DNA of 64,000 bases from Nymphaea colorata (Eukaryota; Streptophyta; Magnoliopsida; Nymphaeales; Nymphaeaceae): contig NC_045143.1 of the NCBI RefSeq assembly GCF_008831285.2, positions 5,465,503-5,529,502 on the forward strand, given 5' to 3'. Under the pieces are notes generated by a model. The model did not search any database and was not told the origin of the DNA. It saw only the letters and a program-made list of their open reading frames with translations. Of the stretch, positions 15,499 through 28,700 are shown piece by piece; position 1 is the stretch's first letter, and each line of letters begins with the position of its first letter. The position numbers and the translations under genes are program-made.

Positions 15499-18247
15499 TC
15501 TCTTTGTCTTCTATCTAGAAGATCTGTCAGCGGTTCAAAATTCCACTTGCGCTCTCTGGTCTTCTTTCCCGGTGAAACTTGAGTCAACTTTTGTCATTTG
15601 GCACATCTCGGAGCACGGAGCTTCATTTTCTTGACATGGCCACACATTCACAGACAAATATCACAATCCCTGCTCTCTGCAACCTTTCAAATCAGGATCA
15701 GATTCTAAAGGACATAAACTATTATAAAAGAAAAATGTGCATCGGTTTGATCAGAAAAATCCAAAGGATTCAAACTCCACAGTGTCGCATGCTTGTATCC
15801 ATGGAACCAGCGGTTCCTCACAAGAACTTCACGTCTGATAAAGATTCTGCAGCATATTTGAGCTCAGAAAAACAGCACACCAGGACGCTTTCACGAGATG
15901 GGGTTTCTCTTGTTTGAATGGTTTACTCAAGAATTCGGAGGGAGGAGGCCATAGAAAGGGTGCCCAGCGGGCATGTGATTGAGCATTATTTAAGGAGATC
16001 TACAGCTCCTTGCTTGCTCAGGTATCGAACGTACGTGCAGTAGAGACAATTGTGGAAAGACAGAACTACCAGAATTTAATAAGTCGCCGCTAGTATTTTT
16101 TCAAAGGTAGCAGACGCGCTACTTTACTTTGCATCAATGACCAACTTGTCCACCTTCTCCCCCACCCTCGCCGTTGCTCACCGGGTCAAAACCAGTTGTC
16201 GGTCGCTCCGTCCACGGTTGGGGAGTTGATGCAGTATCACCGACTTGGTACTGCGTGATTAAGGAAAAGGTAGACAGCTACTTTGTTTGTCCCCTCTTTC
16301 TCCTTTCTTTCAGATTTACAAGTCTTTGGAGCCAAGCAACATAGAAGTTGGTAGTGCAAATTGCGTGTTATTCTTCTTCATCGATCTGTCTTTCTGCATG
16401 TGAACACCCCAGATTGGTTTCTGTTCAAGATTACTGTGGTGTGGACCATAACAGTAGAGATTGCAGTCAGAACCGATGATTCCATTACCAACTTCATTTC
16501 TCATTTACCTCAAGTAATCCGTGCTTTACACCAAAGGCCATATAGGGGCGTAGCCAGAATTTCATCTTTAGTGGGGCCGAAGAACACCGGCTCCTCCGCC
16601 ATTACTGTGATCGATCAGAAACCAAGAACACTAAGATATTTTAACCTCTGTAATCTGTGACATTTGATATATGTTTCGCGCTATACTGCTATAGATTGGC
16701 TGGAGAACGCAGTATACTGCAACAATACAAAAGGAAGGAAGCGGATACACCAACATAGATATTCGATTCAAGTTGATGCGCATCTTTTCATGCCAGCAGG
16801 GTCAGAAAATGTTGAAACAATTGAGTTCGATCTTTTAACAGTGAACATGTCAATGTGGGGAGGTGGGGATTAAGAATTAGGGACAGAGGAAGTCCACTGA
16901 ACATCCTCAGTCAATGCAGACAGCCATTAAATTATTGAAAACGCTTGCCTAATATTTTCCATGACCATCTTCCACTAGTCTTTAATTTCTTAACCTTTTA
17001 TGGGAATTCAAGACGGGACAAACCTCAGGCCCTTGTGAAGTGGCAGCCGTAGGCCCACAAATCTCCCTCAGGCATTAATCTATTTTACTGCAATCTTTCT
17101 TTTGTTGAAACTGAAGAGATCCAATCATTCCAAGAAAGGTAATACAAAGTGAAGAAAAGTTGACTTCTGAGAACTGATTTATAAGACTTAAAATAGGGAG
17201 GAATAGACCCAAGTGGCCCGGTTCGAATTCGATCATTCCAATCGTTACAAATTCAATTCTGTGTGCCCAATACGGCTATATCTCATTTTTTAATCACTTT
17301 TCACATGATCAATTTTTCTTATATTTTTGCCTCGTATTTTTCATTTGGAAAAAACAATATAATTTTTTTCTGGGCCGATTCAAGAGCGTCTTCTATTCCA
17401 ATTGGACTCGGATGATTCCTTCAATCTATTCGAAACTGATTCCATTTCAACAACCGACCTTAACATTGCTTACCAGTTCAAATTACACTTGAATATAGAA
17501 AAAAAATGCCATATTGAGTATCAAACATGAGTTTAAAATGCCAACAGGGGCTCCTTGTTAAGAGGTTGGATTAACTCATTTAAATTGAAGAGGTTTAAGC
17601 TAGCATTTAATACTCAAATGCTTATTGACATTAAAGGTTTACCAAACCCAGCATTGCCCATATTGGAAAAAGAAAAAGAAGGAACAGCTCAAGGCTTTGA
17701 GCTAAAAAATGAAGAGAAAGTTGCTCCACCTAGAATAAGTCTGACACCCTACAGCCAAGAGCAATGTGCTTTACCTTGTGTGGCAAAGCAATTCCTTGCC
17801 TACCAACCAAGTCAGCTCCAACACTTCTTATTGTCCAAGAATGGAATCTGTCTCACTTTCTCCTTTCAAGTGCATTTCAACGTGAGTATCATTTTCTCTT
17901 TGATTTTTATAGAATTTATCGTTTTTACTGCGATTAAACTGTAACTGTAACTAAAGCTTAAGTTTGGTCCAACTCTTATACTAAAGTGATGAGTTGTAAG
18001 CTACGTAGGCACCCCAAGGAGTGTGGCATAACTGATTGAGCCAGTAGGTCGTTAGTTTGATTCATGTGAGTGCTACTCTCTTGGACTACAAACAATGACA
18101 ATGTTGTCATTCAAGTCTCGAAACAACCCTAAACCTCGAATAAAAGGGAAGGCTTTGGTTTATCGAGTATCCCACCTCCTTCCTCCCTCCTAACCTACTT
18201 AGGTGTCTAAGGAAGGGCCTACCAGCGTGGCTTAAGTAATGTATATT
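15499..18247. other. Intergenic region
   Basis: This holds the presumed TRM promoter and 5' UTR next to 15499. At about 16543-16585 lies a short GGGGCGTAGCCAGAATTT segment also seen elsewhere in the window. Nothing else is identified. A 129-residue frame at 17555-17944 has no recognisable domain. Confidence 0.5.
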
Positions 18248-18529
18248 GAGTAAAAACAAAGGTACTAATCTCTTCCCTTTGTTGAACGGCAAATTTGTCC
18301 CAATCTTTTCACCCTTTTGCCTTAACCCACTATTTGTTTTTTACTCGCCAACTTCTACCGGAGTGCTTTCCTCTAACAGCCTTCCGGTGAGTGAAAACAA
18401 AGGTACTAACCTCCTTCCTTTGTGGAACAGCAAATTTGTTCCCGTCTTCCCACCCTTTGGCCTTACCCCTCTATTTGTTCTTCACCCGCCAACTTCTACC
18501 AGTGTGGTGCTCTAACAGCCTTTCCGGTG
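18248..18529. repeat. Two-unit tandem repeat, period 141
   Basis: GAGTRAAAACAAAGGTACTAA occurs at 18248 and again at 18389. The two 141-base units remain alignable through CAAATTTGT, CTATTTGTT and the shared CTCTAACAGCCTT..CCGGTG end. Divergence is visible, so the duplication is not very recent. Confidence 0.9.
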
Positions 18530-21394
18530 GCTTATCCGTAGAATCTGCCCCTAATTTGTCTCTTAGCATCATATGGATATATTCTATGAAGACCCATTTG
18601 GTTCATGCGATTCTATATTCATCTACTTAGTCTTCGGAAGCCGCAGCAGTCTTTTTATTTTTCTGAGCTCCTTCAACTTGAAGGTCTCAACTCCAATTAG
18701 ACTTCTCTGGTCTCCAGTTTAATTTTCTAGCCTGGCGGATAGAGCTCTTGTTTGCAGCATACGGCAATTCTATATGTCGCCGTAACCAATAAAAATATAT
18801 TTTAAATTCTTGAAGAGTCTTGATCGAATAAGTATTTGATGATTTCTAGTTTTCATCTTTCCATGTGGGTGGTCACCGATCGCAAGCAGACGGGAAAGAA
18901 TATGCTTTGATGCAATGCCTTACATGTGGGGCTGCAAAGAGGTTGAGTATGGGGAGTTTAATATGTTGATGGTGAACGAGCAGGTCACTGTTGAAGTTGG
19001 TGCATTAGGGAAGCACAAGTAGAAAGTAGAGCCTTTTCACCTTTAGGAATGTATTCAATGTGGAATGTACATATAAATTTTCATGTATTATAACGTGAGG
19101 TCATTTTTTGGTAGTGAAGTACCAATAAGAAAAAAAAGGGATATGTGAAACCAGTGTTTAGGATTTTATCCAAAAGATTAACTCTTAATGGAATATACAA
19201 ATCGTTCATGTAAACCAGGTTTCATGTTTAGATAATTCGTAGGAGAATTAAAATTAATCTACCGAATATCGGATGTTGCCAAATAGTTAAAAACTAAGAT
19301 ACCATTATTCAAATAATCATAAATTATTGCTAAAAGTGCATGCATGCTTGAACTATTGCAGAGTTATAAACAGTCGTGTATGCTCTAACAACAAGTTTAT
19401 TTTTAGCCATCCAACTACATCGTCTTAGTAGATTTAAATTCCCTCAAGTTCGATTCTATTGCCAGTAACAAAAAGGTGATGTCTTTCACAGCATCACCCA
19501 TATGGCATCAAAGATTTGCAAATCGCTTCTTTAGAAACTATCTGTGCGTCATGAGCTCGTAGCCTGGGGCAGCATTTCCTGATGCATACATGTAAGCGTT
19601 TACCAATATATATATATATATATACACGCTCAAGACTTGAGGTAACTAGTGGTCCAATTCGCATTCACCTGGCCCCAAGATCAGTTCTGTGAAATTCTTT
19701 CTTTAATGGCGAGCACCATTTCCTTTCCTTCAAAAACAGCACATATGATGTTGAAAATCTAATGGGGGCCGACTTCAAGATTCTCCTCCAGGAACTATTT
19801 GCTGGTAATTCTGATCTAACCAGTGGAAAGGAAATTAACGGACATTAAAAGAAAGTACTGTTTGCTACTAGTTTTGTTTTTTTATCTCTTCCTTAGGTCA
19901 CTCTTTCTTTTGTACTGTTTGTTCATGTTTCTGCCGGATTTTCTGCATTTTTACCCGAATGCCAGTTCAGATAAGAGCTTTCTCTTGCTATGTGGCGATA
20001 ACATCTTCCTTTTTTTTTATCCAAAACCGACCTTGGTGAAAGAGACAACCATATCTTCATATGAAGTCGATGAACTTTTATGTTGGATAGCCTTATACAC
20101 CCATTGCCATCATTAGAGACCAAAACAGAAGGATAATCCGGAAAATGCTGATAGATGTTCAGAGTGTGGTTTTCCGGGTCATTTCAAACCAAATAATTGA
20201 AGGTACTGTGGAAAAACTGTCACAAATTACTTATCATAACAAAGTTCTTCCTGCAAAATCTGATTTACTGAAAAGTAAAACTTGGTATTGTTTGTCTAGG
20301 AACAATCTTATTATGACCGGTTTTATATATGTGGAAATTGGTGTTTTCTAGACAAGTTCAAACATCTCTCTTTAGACTTTTTTGCAGATTTTATTAATAT
20401 AGTAGTTCAGATTTGATTTATCTGCTAACTGGATCTGTTGAAGGTTGCAACACCTAAAATTTTACGAGCCATGGAGCCGGACATAATGGGAATCCAGTTC
20501 CTTTAGTAGCTCAACTAGGGAATTCCGAAGCCTTATAATAACGGGCAGGCAAGGTAAAAAGAAAAGTCACCTTCTCTCTCTTTGCAAAGTGAATTAATCC
20601 CTTGATAAGGGCAAATACAAGACCATAGTTAGTAAAATATTAGAGATTCACATGAATGAACAAGAGTTCCATTCACCTGACAAGAAAGTTACACTTGGAT
20701 GTTCGAGGTTAAAGAAACTCAAGAGGTTGTATTTTGGGTGAGCATGAGAGCCGAATCCCCCAACCAACCCCTTGTCCGAGGGAAACAGAAACTTAAGAGA
20801 TTGTTTAATTTGTTTGATAAAGCAAGTGTTCTGTTCCATCCGTTCCACCTTTTAGGCTGTGTTTGATTGCTTGCATTTCTTTTGAGCATGGGAACTGAGG
20901 TGCAAAAATTTTGGATTTTTTGTCGCACCCTTCAAGTTTGACTGGAAAAGAAATGGAATAAAGTCCAAGAAAAATAGTGCTAAATCTGATGTATGCAGGT
21001 CATTTTGGTAACCCAAACTTAATTTCCGGACTTATTGTCAGAGCAATCAGACATGCCCCTGATGAGAACTGTTTGCAAATGCTGCAGTCAGGACGGAACC
21101 TTGCAGATTTGAAAAGCCTAAAATGGAGCTAATTAAGTTGAATATGGTCTACTAAGTGGGCGACTTTGAGGTCTAAGAAGGGTTACATATGCTTAAATCG
21201 AATCCTTACCTTAAGGGTGTGTTTGATAGTTTCAGATCTAAAATTTGAGTCTGATCTATGATATGTCTGTTTTGGATCTCAAATCCACGACAGATGAAAT
21301 CCACAATTCAAACAATAAGTGGGTTTCAGCTCGTCCACGTACCATGGATCTGTTTGTTGAACATTAATCTTGGGTTTGAGGTAGAAACGTGCAA
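18530..21394. other. Intergenic region
   Basis: No gene is recognised. A short TA microsatellite lies at 19605-19623. GTGTTTGATAG-type sequence near 21215 resembles ends of plant non-autonomous DNA transposons. Otherwise nothing is identified. Confidence 0.5.
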
Positions 21395-22045
21395 GAATCC
21401 AGCCAGAGGCTTGAACTTACCCGTGTAAGTCTGCTCAAGCTCGACTCATTTATTAAACAAGTTGAGTTTGAGCTAGAGTTAAAATTCGAGTAATAAATGA
21501 GTCAAGTTCGAGTTATATGAGCTCGACTCTTTTAAACTCGACTCGTCTCCTTTTTTTTTTCAGTTTTCCTGCCGTCTTTTGAGACTATCCCTCTTTTTAT
21601 TTTTTATTTCTCCCTCCCTCCCCCTTTATTTTTCTATATCTCTCTCGCTCACATTCTACTTCCTTTTCTTATTCTTATTCTTCTTCTTCTTCAACCTCCC
21701 ACCTCCTCTTTCTATCGGGCTACAATTGCAAATCGCAAGGTTTTATGAATCAATGTATAATTGTTTTTTAAATGTAAGCAATGAAATTTAGGTTGATACT
21801 CTTCACACACTGTTTTCTGGTGAATAACTTATGATTTAGAGAACAATGGAATAATATTATAGTTTTATCCTCCGGAGCCTGAAGAAGATGAATAATCATC
21901 ATTTACCGACAAGTTTAAACGAGTCGATCTCAAGCTCACACTTGGTTAACGGAGTTGAGCTTCAGCTTGCCTCATAAAGTTCGGCTCGAGCTCGAGTCGA
22001 GCAACATATGAGTCGAGCAACATCTTTGAACATTCCTAGTTTGAA
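21395..22045. repeat. GCTCGAG-rich dispersed repeat, copy 2
   Basis: The left block (about 21420-21550) and right block (about 21915-22020) contain GCTCGACTC, TTTATTAAACAAGTTGAG, GGCTCGAGCTCGAGTCGAGC and AAACGAGTCG, as in copy 1. They flank an unrelated CT-rich centre (about 21550-21710). The match to copy 1 is visible by eye; exact ends are uncertain. Confidence 0.6.
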
Positions 22046-22956
22046 GAGGGCTGGATCATGAAACCGACATTACGAGTAGATCTCAGCTCTGCGGTAAACA
22101 AATGTGGCCTACAGGAAGGACGTTTGCAGCAAGACAGCCATGGTGCCAGCATCAACAAGAGTGGCCAGAAAAGATTACATGAGGAGGAAACAAAGATTTA
22201 CAAGCGTACGTCGCTAGCAAAGTCCCATTCATGCATGTGCATTGTGAAAATGCGTACAAGCTGAACTTATCACGTACCATAGTAACAACATACCATCTAT
22301 ACATGTAAATAAAATGAGCACCGACATTGTAAAAGATCAATTATTTGTAGGTGGAAACTCTCGATCGATCACCGACTAGGACCGGCTGCATTTGTCAAAG
22401 AAATTAATATCTTGATACGTGGACGGGAAATGCATGAATATTTGAACTTGAGACCCTCTTCTGTGCACCATCCGTGAATAACTTTCACCTTTTAATAGTC
22501 AGGGTTCCTTTTTTAACAGAAAGATACATTTAATAGTTTTTATCGTGGAATTTAACAAAACTGAAGAGATCATTAATTTTTAAAACTATTGCCATAGTAG
22601 TGGATCGAGTTCCAAGATTGATGCACCGCGTACGTCCTGAGTTGTTCCATGCTGCTGTTGTCCTCTTAAGACATGAATAAGCCGTGGAAATTGGGGTCCT
22701 CCCCAAGTTCAGTGTGCGTAAACTGAAAAGGGAAACCTTGGGCCTTTGCTATCGGAAAAATTAGTAATATTGGTCTACCGCATTTGGAGGATAGATTCAA
22801 AAACGATTAAAAAACAACTTTGTGATTTGCAAAATGAAAGTGATTCCTTAGAGCTGAGGGGAATAGGTGCCACCGGTTGGCTAGTGAATTGAGTAAGAAT
22901 TCAATGATAATGATCAGTTTAATTTACATGGGTGGGTACTATTCATTTGGACTGCA
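22046..22956. other. Intergenic region
   Basis: No gene is recognised. The right end (about 22860-22990) belongs to a dispersed repeat (GGGTGGGTACTATTCATTTGG ... TGACACTCTAGTT) and leads into the tandem array that follows. Confidence 0.5.
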
Positions 22957-23535
22957 AATAATGGTAGTGTGACACTCTAGTTAATAGGTGTTTTTATGGA
23001 TCGATTCAGATCTTGAAGCAAGTATAGACCCCAATAGTGGGAGGAAAGGGAGAGGGCCTTGGCACTTCTTCAGGAGGCCTCCGCTTATTGGAAGAAGTGC
23101 TTTTAATAATGGTAGTGCGACACTCTAGTTGATGGGTATTTTTTATAGATTGATCCAGATCTTGAAGCAGGTCTGAACTCCAAGAGTAAGGGAAAATGAG
23201 GGAGGGCTTTGACACTTCTTTAGAAGGCCTCCGCTTACTGGAAGAAGTGCTTTCAATAATAGTAGTGTGACACTCTAGTTTATGGGTGTTTTTAATGGAT
23301 CGATCAAGATCTTGATACAAGTCTGGACTCCAAGAGTAGGGACAGAGGGGCAGGGCTTTGGCACTTTTTGAGGAGGCCTCCGCTCACCGGAAGAAGTGCT
23401 TTCAATAATGGTAGTGTGTGTTTTTAATGGATCGATCCAGATGTTGAAGCAAGTTTGGACCGTGGCGCGAAAGGGGGAGGGTTTTGGCACTTCTTTAGGA
23501 AGGAGGCCTCCACTCACCGGAAGAAGTGTTTTCTT
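22957..23535. repeat. Four-unit tandem repeat, period about 149
   Basis: The anchor AATAATRGTAGTG recurs at 22957, 23105, 23255 and 23404. Each unit carries GATCGATYCAGATCTTGAAGC, a GGGGA(G)GGCTTTGGCACTT-like segment and GGAGGCCTCCGCT..GGAAGAAGTGC. The fourth unit lacks the GACACTCTAG segment. The minus-strand reading frames across this block are by-products of the repeat. Confidence 0.93.
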
Positions 23536-24155
23536 TAAAACGACAAACAAAGAAATGAAGCAGAAAAATATGTTAAAGTTGCATCAAAGTAAGGTTATCA
23601 TGTAATCTGAAGGAATTTATCAGAGGGTCTTGATTGACCCGTCAGTGGGGTGGCACACTTTTTCTTTTTTCACTTGGCTCAAGCACAAGAAGACTTACTT
23701 ACTCATTTTGATTAATATAATGGGTTTTGATCTATAGCTTTTACAGAAAATTAATTTGAATAAATAAATAAGATGAGAATAATTGAGAATTATGATAAAG
23801 GCTAATTTCAAATCGAACAAAAAAAAATAGCTTCCAATGAGAAACGAGCCCATTAGTTTCTAGTTTCTTGGACGTGCTTTTAAGAAAATGAGAATATTCT
23901 CCTTGAAGAAAAAGTTTCTGGTAAATATGCAGTTTGATCAGTCACTAAGCTCGAGTCTCGCAACAATCTTAATCGATTATATCTCCTAAAAGGGCAGGTT
24001 CACACTTCAGCAACACATCCACCTTTAGCTGCAGGAAGCTGGAAAATAACGTAAAAAGAAATTGTATTGCAAGCATTAATATGCCTATTAATCAAATTAG
24101 ATCCTTTTTATTTGAAGCAACTATAAAGCATGGTTCAGCATTAGCAATAATCACA
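23536..24155. other. Intergenic region
   Basis: AT-rich sequence; nothing identified. Confidence 0.5.
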
Positions 24156-24263
24156 AAATTGCAAATAAATGAAGACATTATTATAATTTATAAATTGCAA
24201 ATAAGTAAGGACATTATTATAATTTATAAATTGCAAATAAGTAAAGACATTATTATAATTTAT
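24156..24263. repeat. Three-unit 36-base tandem repeat
   Basis: AAATTGCAAATAARTRARGA followed by CATTATTATAATTTAT recurs at 24156, 24192 and 24228 with one or two changes per unit. The period is a multiple of three, so a 12-residue repeat (KLQISKDIIIIY-like) is open on the + strand. The surrounding frame shows no other sign of being a gene. Confidence 0.95.
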
Positions 24264-25748
24264 TCATGCAAAACCAAGTTTGATGCAAGCATATCTAGGT
24301 CTAATAAAATACGCCACATCTGCGCCAAGTATGACAAATTCAGAGACATAAAACACAAAACAGTTTTTTATTGTAAATTTCTTATCTTTTGTTACTTACA
24401 TAAACTACAATAGTTTATAATAGATCATTTTGGTAATTTCAAGAAACAAATTTTTTAGAAGAGAAAATTTTAAATTTCCATTTTTTGATGGATTAAAAGT
24501 GTGACAAATAAGAAAATGTGTTACTGGATAAAAATTTGGGTTGGATAATATAGGAGATTTAATTTGAATTAAGCAGAATTGGACCGGTACTTAATGATCT
24601 TATCGTCAACAACTAATGTAAGCAGCTTGTACATAAGCTAGTGACATCTAAATTTCCTGGTTAGGATGCTGCAGAATGCTTTCAAGTTTGAAGGTCTCAG
24701 AGTTCAATAACCAATTTCCTCTCTTGCCACAACAAGAGAGAACTTACAATTAGCCTCGTCTTGTGAATTTTTTCTCTCTTTTATCTTTCACAATTCATCA
24801 TCTGATTAAATAAAGGCCATACAACACGAGCTAATCAATCTCTTGATGTTCTATCGTTCTTATTAGACTATATCCAAGGCTCTTCAAGATGTGCTTTCTC
24901 GTAGAATCCAGGGGTCTAATGCAAACGGTTGAAGACCCTGACAGTTAGTGATTAGAGCTGTAGACATGCATGAATACAAGTTTCATTCTAGTTCTTTGTA
25001 AGGTAAAAGCCTAGAATTAAAGATAGTCTCCCTTTCCAAGAGTGGTTTCTCTTGTCGATTTTTTCCAAAACAATTGCGTCTAACAAGGACTCTTTGATCG
25101 TTGTTCACTTGAAGCTGTGTAATGGTAACGTCCAAAGCAAGGGATGATCCCCCAGCCTCCCACAGGAGAACAGACACCTCCCAAAGAACCAGTGGTGGGG
25201 AGCACGTCAAGTGGCCTCATCTCCATGCTTGGTCGCCCTCCATTCTAAGCCAGGAGGAGGAGGCCAACTGACTCGAAAATGTTTGAGTTGTGAGGAGAAG
25301 AGATGGCTAAAAAAAGGAGAAGTCAACCGCTAAAATCTCTCCTGCCAGCCCTGCCAACGGCCGACCAGATGGCTTAGTAGCTCTCACATTCTCCTTCCTG
25401 CCAGCCTCGACTTCCAAAAACAGATGAGAGGACGAAAAGAAGAAGAAAAAAACACAGAAAACCAAGAAAAAGTAACACCAGAAACGGGCTCCTTTGTCTT
25501 CTTCCAAAGGGCCCCTCTCTCTCTCTCTCTCTCTCTCTCCCTCTCTCTCTCTCTCCCTCTCTCTCTCATGAAATGAATTGAAGGGAGGGAAAAGCTGAAG
25601 AGGTTGGTATTGGTGCAAAACACAGGCAACTTATGACATTGCAAAAAGAGGGAGTTGGTGCCTCTTTGCTGTTAATTCTTTTGGGAACTGTCAAGAAGGC
25701 TTGTGGGCGGTGATAGAGGAGGAGGAGGAGGGCACTTGAGATTTTCAA
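24264..25748. other. Intergenic region and putative promoter/leader of the ROP-GEF gene
   Basis: AT-rich up to about 25000, then more GC-rich. A CT microsatellite (25515-25566) lies about 180 bases upstream of the ROP-GEF start codon, a position typical of pyrimidine-rich plant 5' leaders. The GGAGGAGGAGGAGG run at 25710-25730 is also leader-like. No TATA box can be assigned with confidence. Confidence 0.5.
25515..25566. repeat. (CT)n microsatellite in a leader region
   Basis: A CT dinucleotide run with two interruptions, directly visible. On the other strand it creates a false Arg-Glu repeat frame. Confidence 0.95.
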
Positions 25749-28700
25749 ATGTTTATGAAAGGGATGTTCGAAGGCAGGCAAACACACAGCGTGGTGTTGG
25801 AACCCACCAGCAGTACTTCACCAGAAGAGAAGCAGTTGTGCAAGAGCATTAGCTCCAGAACATTCAAAGAGCGAGGTGCGGAGAATCCGGTAGGATGGCC
25901 GCTTGGACTATCTGCTGAGAACGGCACAAAATCAAAACCCAACAAAGATGCAGGTGGAAAGGACAAACCACCTTCAGGCAAGTAAATGTTTGAGCTATAT
26001 GCCGTAAAAAGAGGACAACCAATTAGTAGCCATTGATTTCTACTCTTTTAGAGTTTCAAGATTGAGCATGCCTGCGTTGAAAATTTTGAAGATACTTTTA
26101 CGTAGAAAAATCCAAATGGTTTACAACCAATGCAGAAAATGAGTTTCTGTTTCATCCTGTGCCATTCTTGCAGACCTGGATCAGATTAAGGAAAGGTTTG
26201 CTAAATTGCTCTTGGGAGAAGACATGTCTGGTGGTGGGAAGGGGGTTTCCTCTGCATTAGCCCTGTCCAATGCAATCACTAATTTGGCAGGTTTGCTTGT
26301 TATCACATCACCATCGTTATCACAATCTAGAACAGCTAGAAACTTGTTTATGTTACGTGTCTTAAGCTTATGCAACTCAATCATGTAAGATGGCATTATG
26401 GAACAGCTTCTGTATTTGGTGAACAATGGCGGTTGGAGCCCATGTCAGCGGAGAGAAAAGCAAGGTGGAGAAAAGAAGTCGATTGGCTTTTGTCTGTGAC
26501 TGATCACGTTGTGGAATTTGTTCCTTCACAGCAGAAAGCGAAAGATGGATCCTGCATGGAGGTAAACATTAATTTCCAATAAGAAACGGAAGCTGCGCGC
26601 AGATAGGCCTTACAGAAAGAATTGCTATCCCCTTTGCATGATCCTGAACTCCAATAATTGCACCACAGGCATCACTCTGCCTAAGACAAGGAGCAATTGA
26701 CTCCAGAAAGGGGCCAGGCTGGTGTGGGCAATTGCCCACACAAACCCCAAAAAACTTCCTATTTTTATATTGACATTTGTGAGCAATTTTTCTCATTTAC
26801 ATATTGGTGCCTCTTAAAAGCTTGAAACTTTATACCTCGTGCCCTTTGGCCAGAATTTTCTGGCTCCACCCCTGGCTCCATATGGCCGCCAAATGACCCA
26901 TAAACTGAATGTAAAGTTAGAAGGCCAGAGCTATTATCAGGGCTTCAACATTCAGTAGCATATCACGCTATATTACCCAGTTCTAGTCATCAATGCCATG
27001 TTCTGCGCTTTCTAGAGCAAGGTTCTTATATTTTTCTAAATGTGCTTTCCTCATAAAAGCTTTCAAGAAATTGTATTTTACAAAGTCTGGCAGCCCATGC
27101 TGTTATAGTTAAAATAAAAAACAGTAATAGGTAAGACACTAAAGGGGCCCTTTGGAAATGAGAACAATCACTCTGGCAGATTCATAGGATACCATGTTAC
27201 AATATTTCATGAATTTGCTTCAACCCTTGACACAACACACACAGTAACTGTTGTCAAATGGCCCCTAGGAATATGATAAAGGCAGTATGCCATTTTAATT
27301 TTTTTCACATCTTCTCATGATGCTTTTACATGCTACACCATGTGGCTCCAAAATGTTAATATATATTATCCGGATATTTTCAAATTCTTGGCAATATTGT
27401 GGCTGGTAGCTGCATCTCATCAAATCTCTTAGATCTATAGAAGACGAGCCAAGTGCCGAGCAGGTCACCTGTTGTTGTAGCTTGTGAATATCAAACACCA
27501 TGAAGGACCACGTATTTATTTATTTATTTATTGAACCACCATCAGTACACCGACAAGCCTCTGAGAGGCATATCCAAGTGACGGATGAATGTTGCATAAA
27601 ACACTGAAGTGGCCTGACCTAAATTCATGCATGAAGCTAGTTCCGTTCCGGTTGCATTCTCTTACATATAAGCTCTTCCAAACATTCTGTACAGATAATG
27701 ATAACACGCCAGCGGAAGGATCTGCACGTAAACATTCCAGCTCTTCGGAAGCTCGATGCCATGCTAATCGTATGTATGAAAAGCTCTTCTGCTTCTTTGT
27801 CAACTCCATGATCTGCATGACAGTACAACCGTGCAAAGCTAACTACCATCCATCTATGTTTGGTCTGAGCAGGAATACCTCGACAATTTTAAAGATCAGA
27901 ATGAGTTCTGGTATGTTAAAAGGGATGAAGATGATGACAAAGGGGATGGAGAACAGAGACACGGGGACAAATGGTGGCTTCCCAGACCAAAGGTCCCTCC
28001 AGAGGGACTCTCTGATATGTCCAGAAAATGGCTTCAATATCAGAAGGAATCTGTTCAACAAGTGTTGAAGGCAGCAATGGCAATCAACGCGCAAGTTCTG
28101 TCAGAGATGGAGATACCTGAAGCCTACATTGAAGCCCTTCCAAAGGTAATAGACTTCTTTAACATGAATCTCATAAATGTCGCTTGGATTCCATTATTCA
28201 TCTGATGCCAAGTGCCACAGCTGTAAACAAAGAAGAAATTTTGTAATGCTTCCTGTTTCACTGACTAGTGACATTTTGCTTTTGGTGCAAAGAATGGACG
28301 AGCAAGCTTGGGAGATTCAATCTACAGAAGCATCACGCTGGATTGCTTCGACCCCGAAGAGTTTCTTTCTACGATCGATCTTTCAACAGAGCACAAGATT
28401 TTGGACTTAAAGAACAGGATTGAAGCGTCGGTTGTGATTTGGCAAAGAAAGATGCATAACAAGGATGTCAAGTCAACATGGGGTTCTGCTGTGAGCCTAG
28501 AAAAGAGGGAGCAATTTGAGGACAGAGCGGAGACCATCTTGCTTCTTATTAAGCAGAGATTTCCTGGGATTCCTCAATCCGCTCTAGATATCAGCAAGAT
28601 ACAATACAACAGGGTCAGTACAAGATCTGTTGAACTCATACTCTTTCTTGTTCACCTTAGTTTAAACCACTTCAGCCATTCTTTTTGCAACGAAGTTTAC

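Noticed and set aside
15579-15917. 112-residue + frame upstream of the TRM gene
   Set aside because: Overlaps the expected promoter and leader of the minus-strand gene and has no known domain.
17555-17944. 129-residue + frame
   Set aside because: Some ordinary-looking composition but no family resemblance and a hydrophobic AT-driven tail; probably non-coding.
23006-23550. Two minus-strand frames with internal repeats
   Set aside because: They are produced by the 149-base tandem array; the frame changes between units.
25307-25644. Minus-strand frames with Arg-Glu repeats
   Set aside because: Created by the CT microsatellite upstream of the ROP-GEF start.
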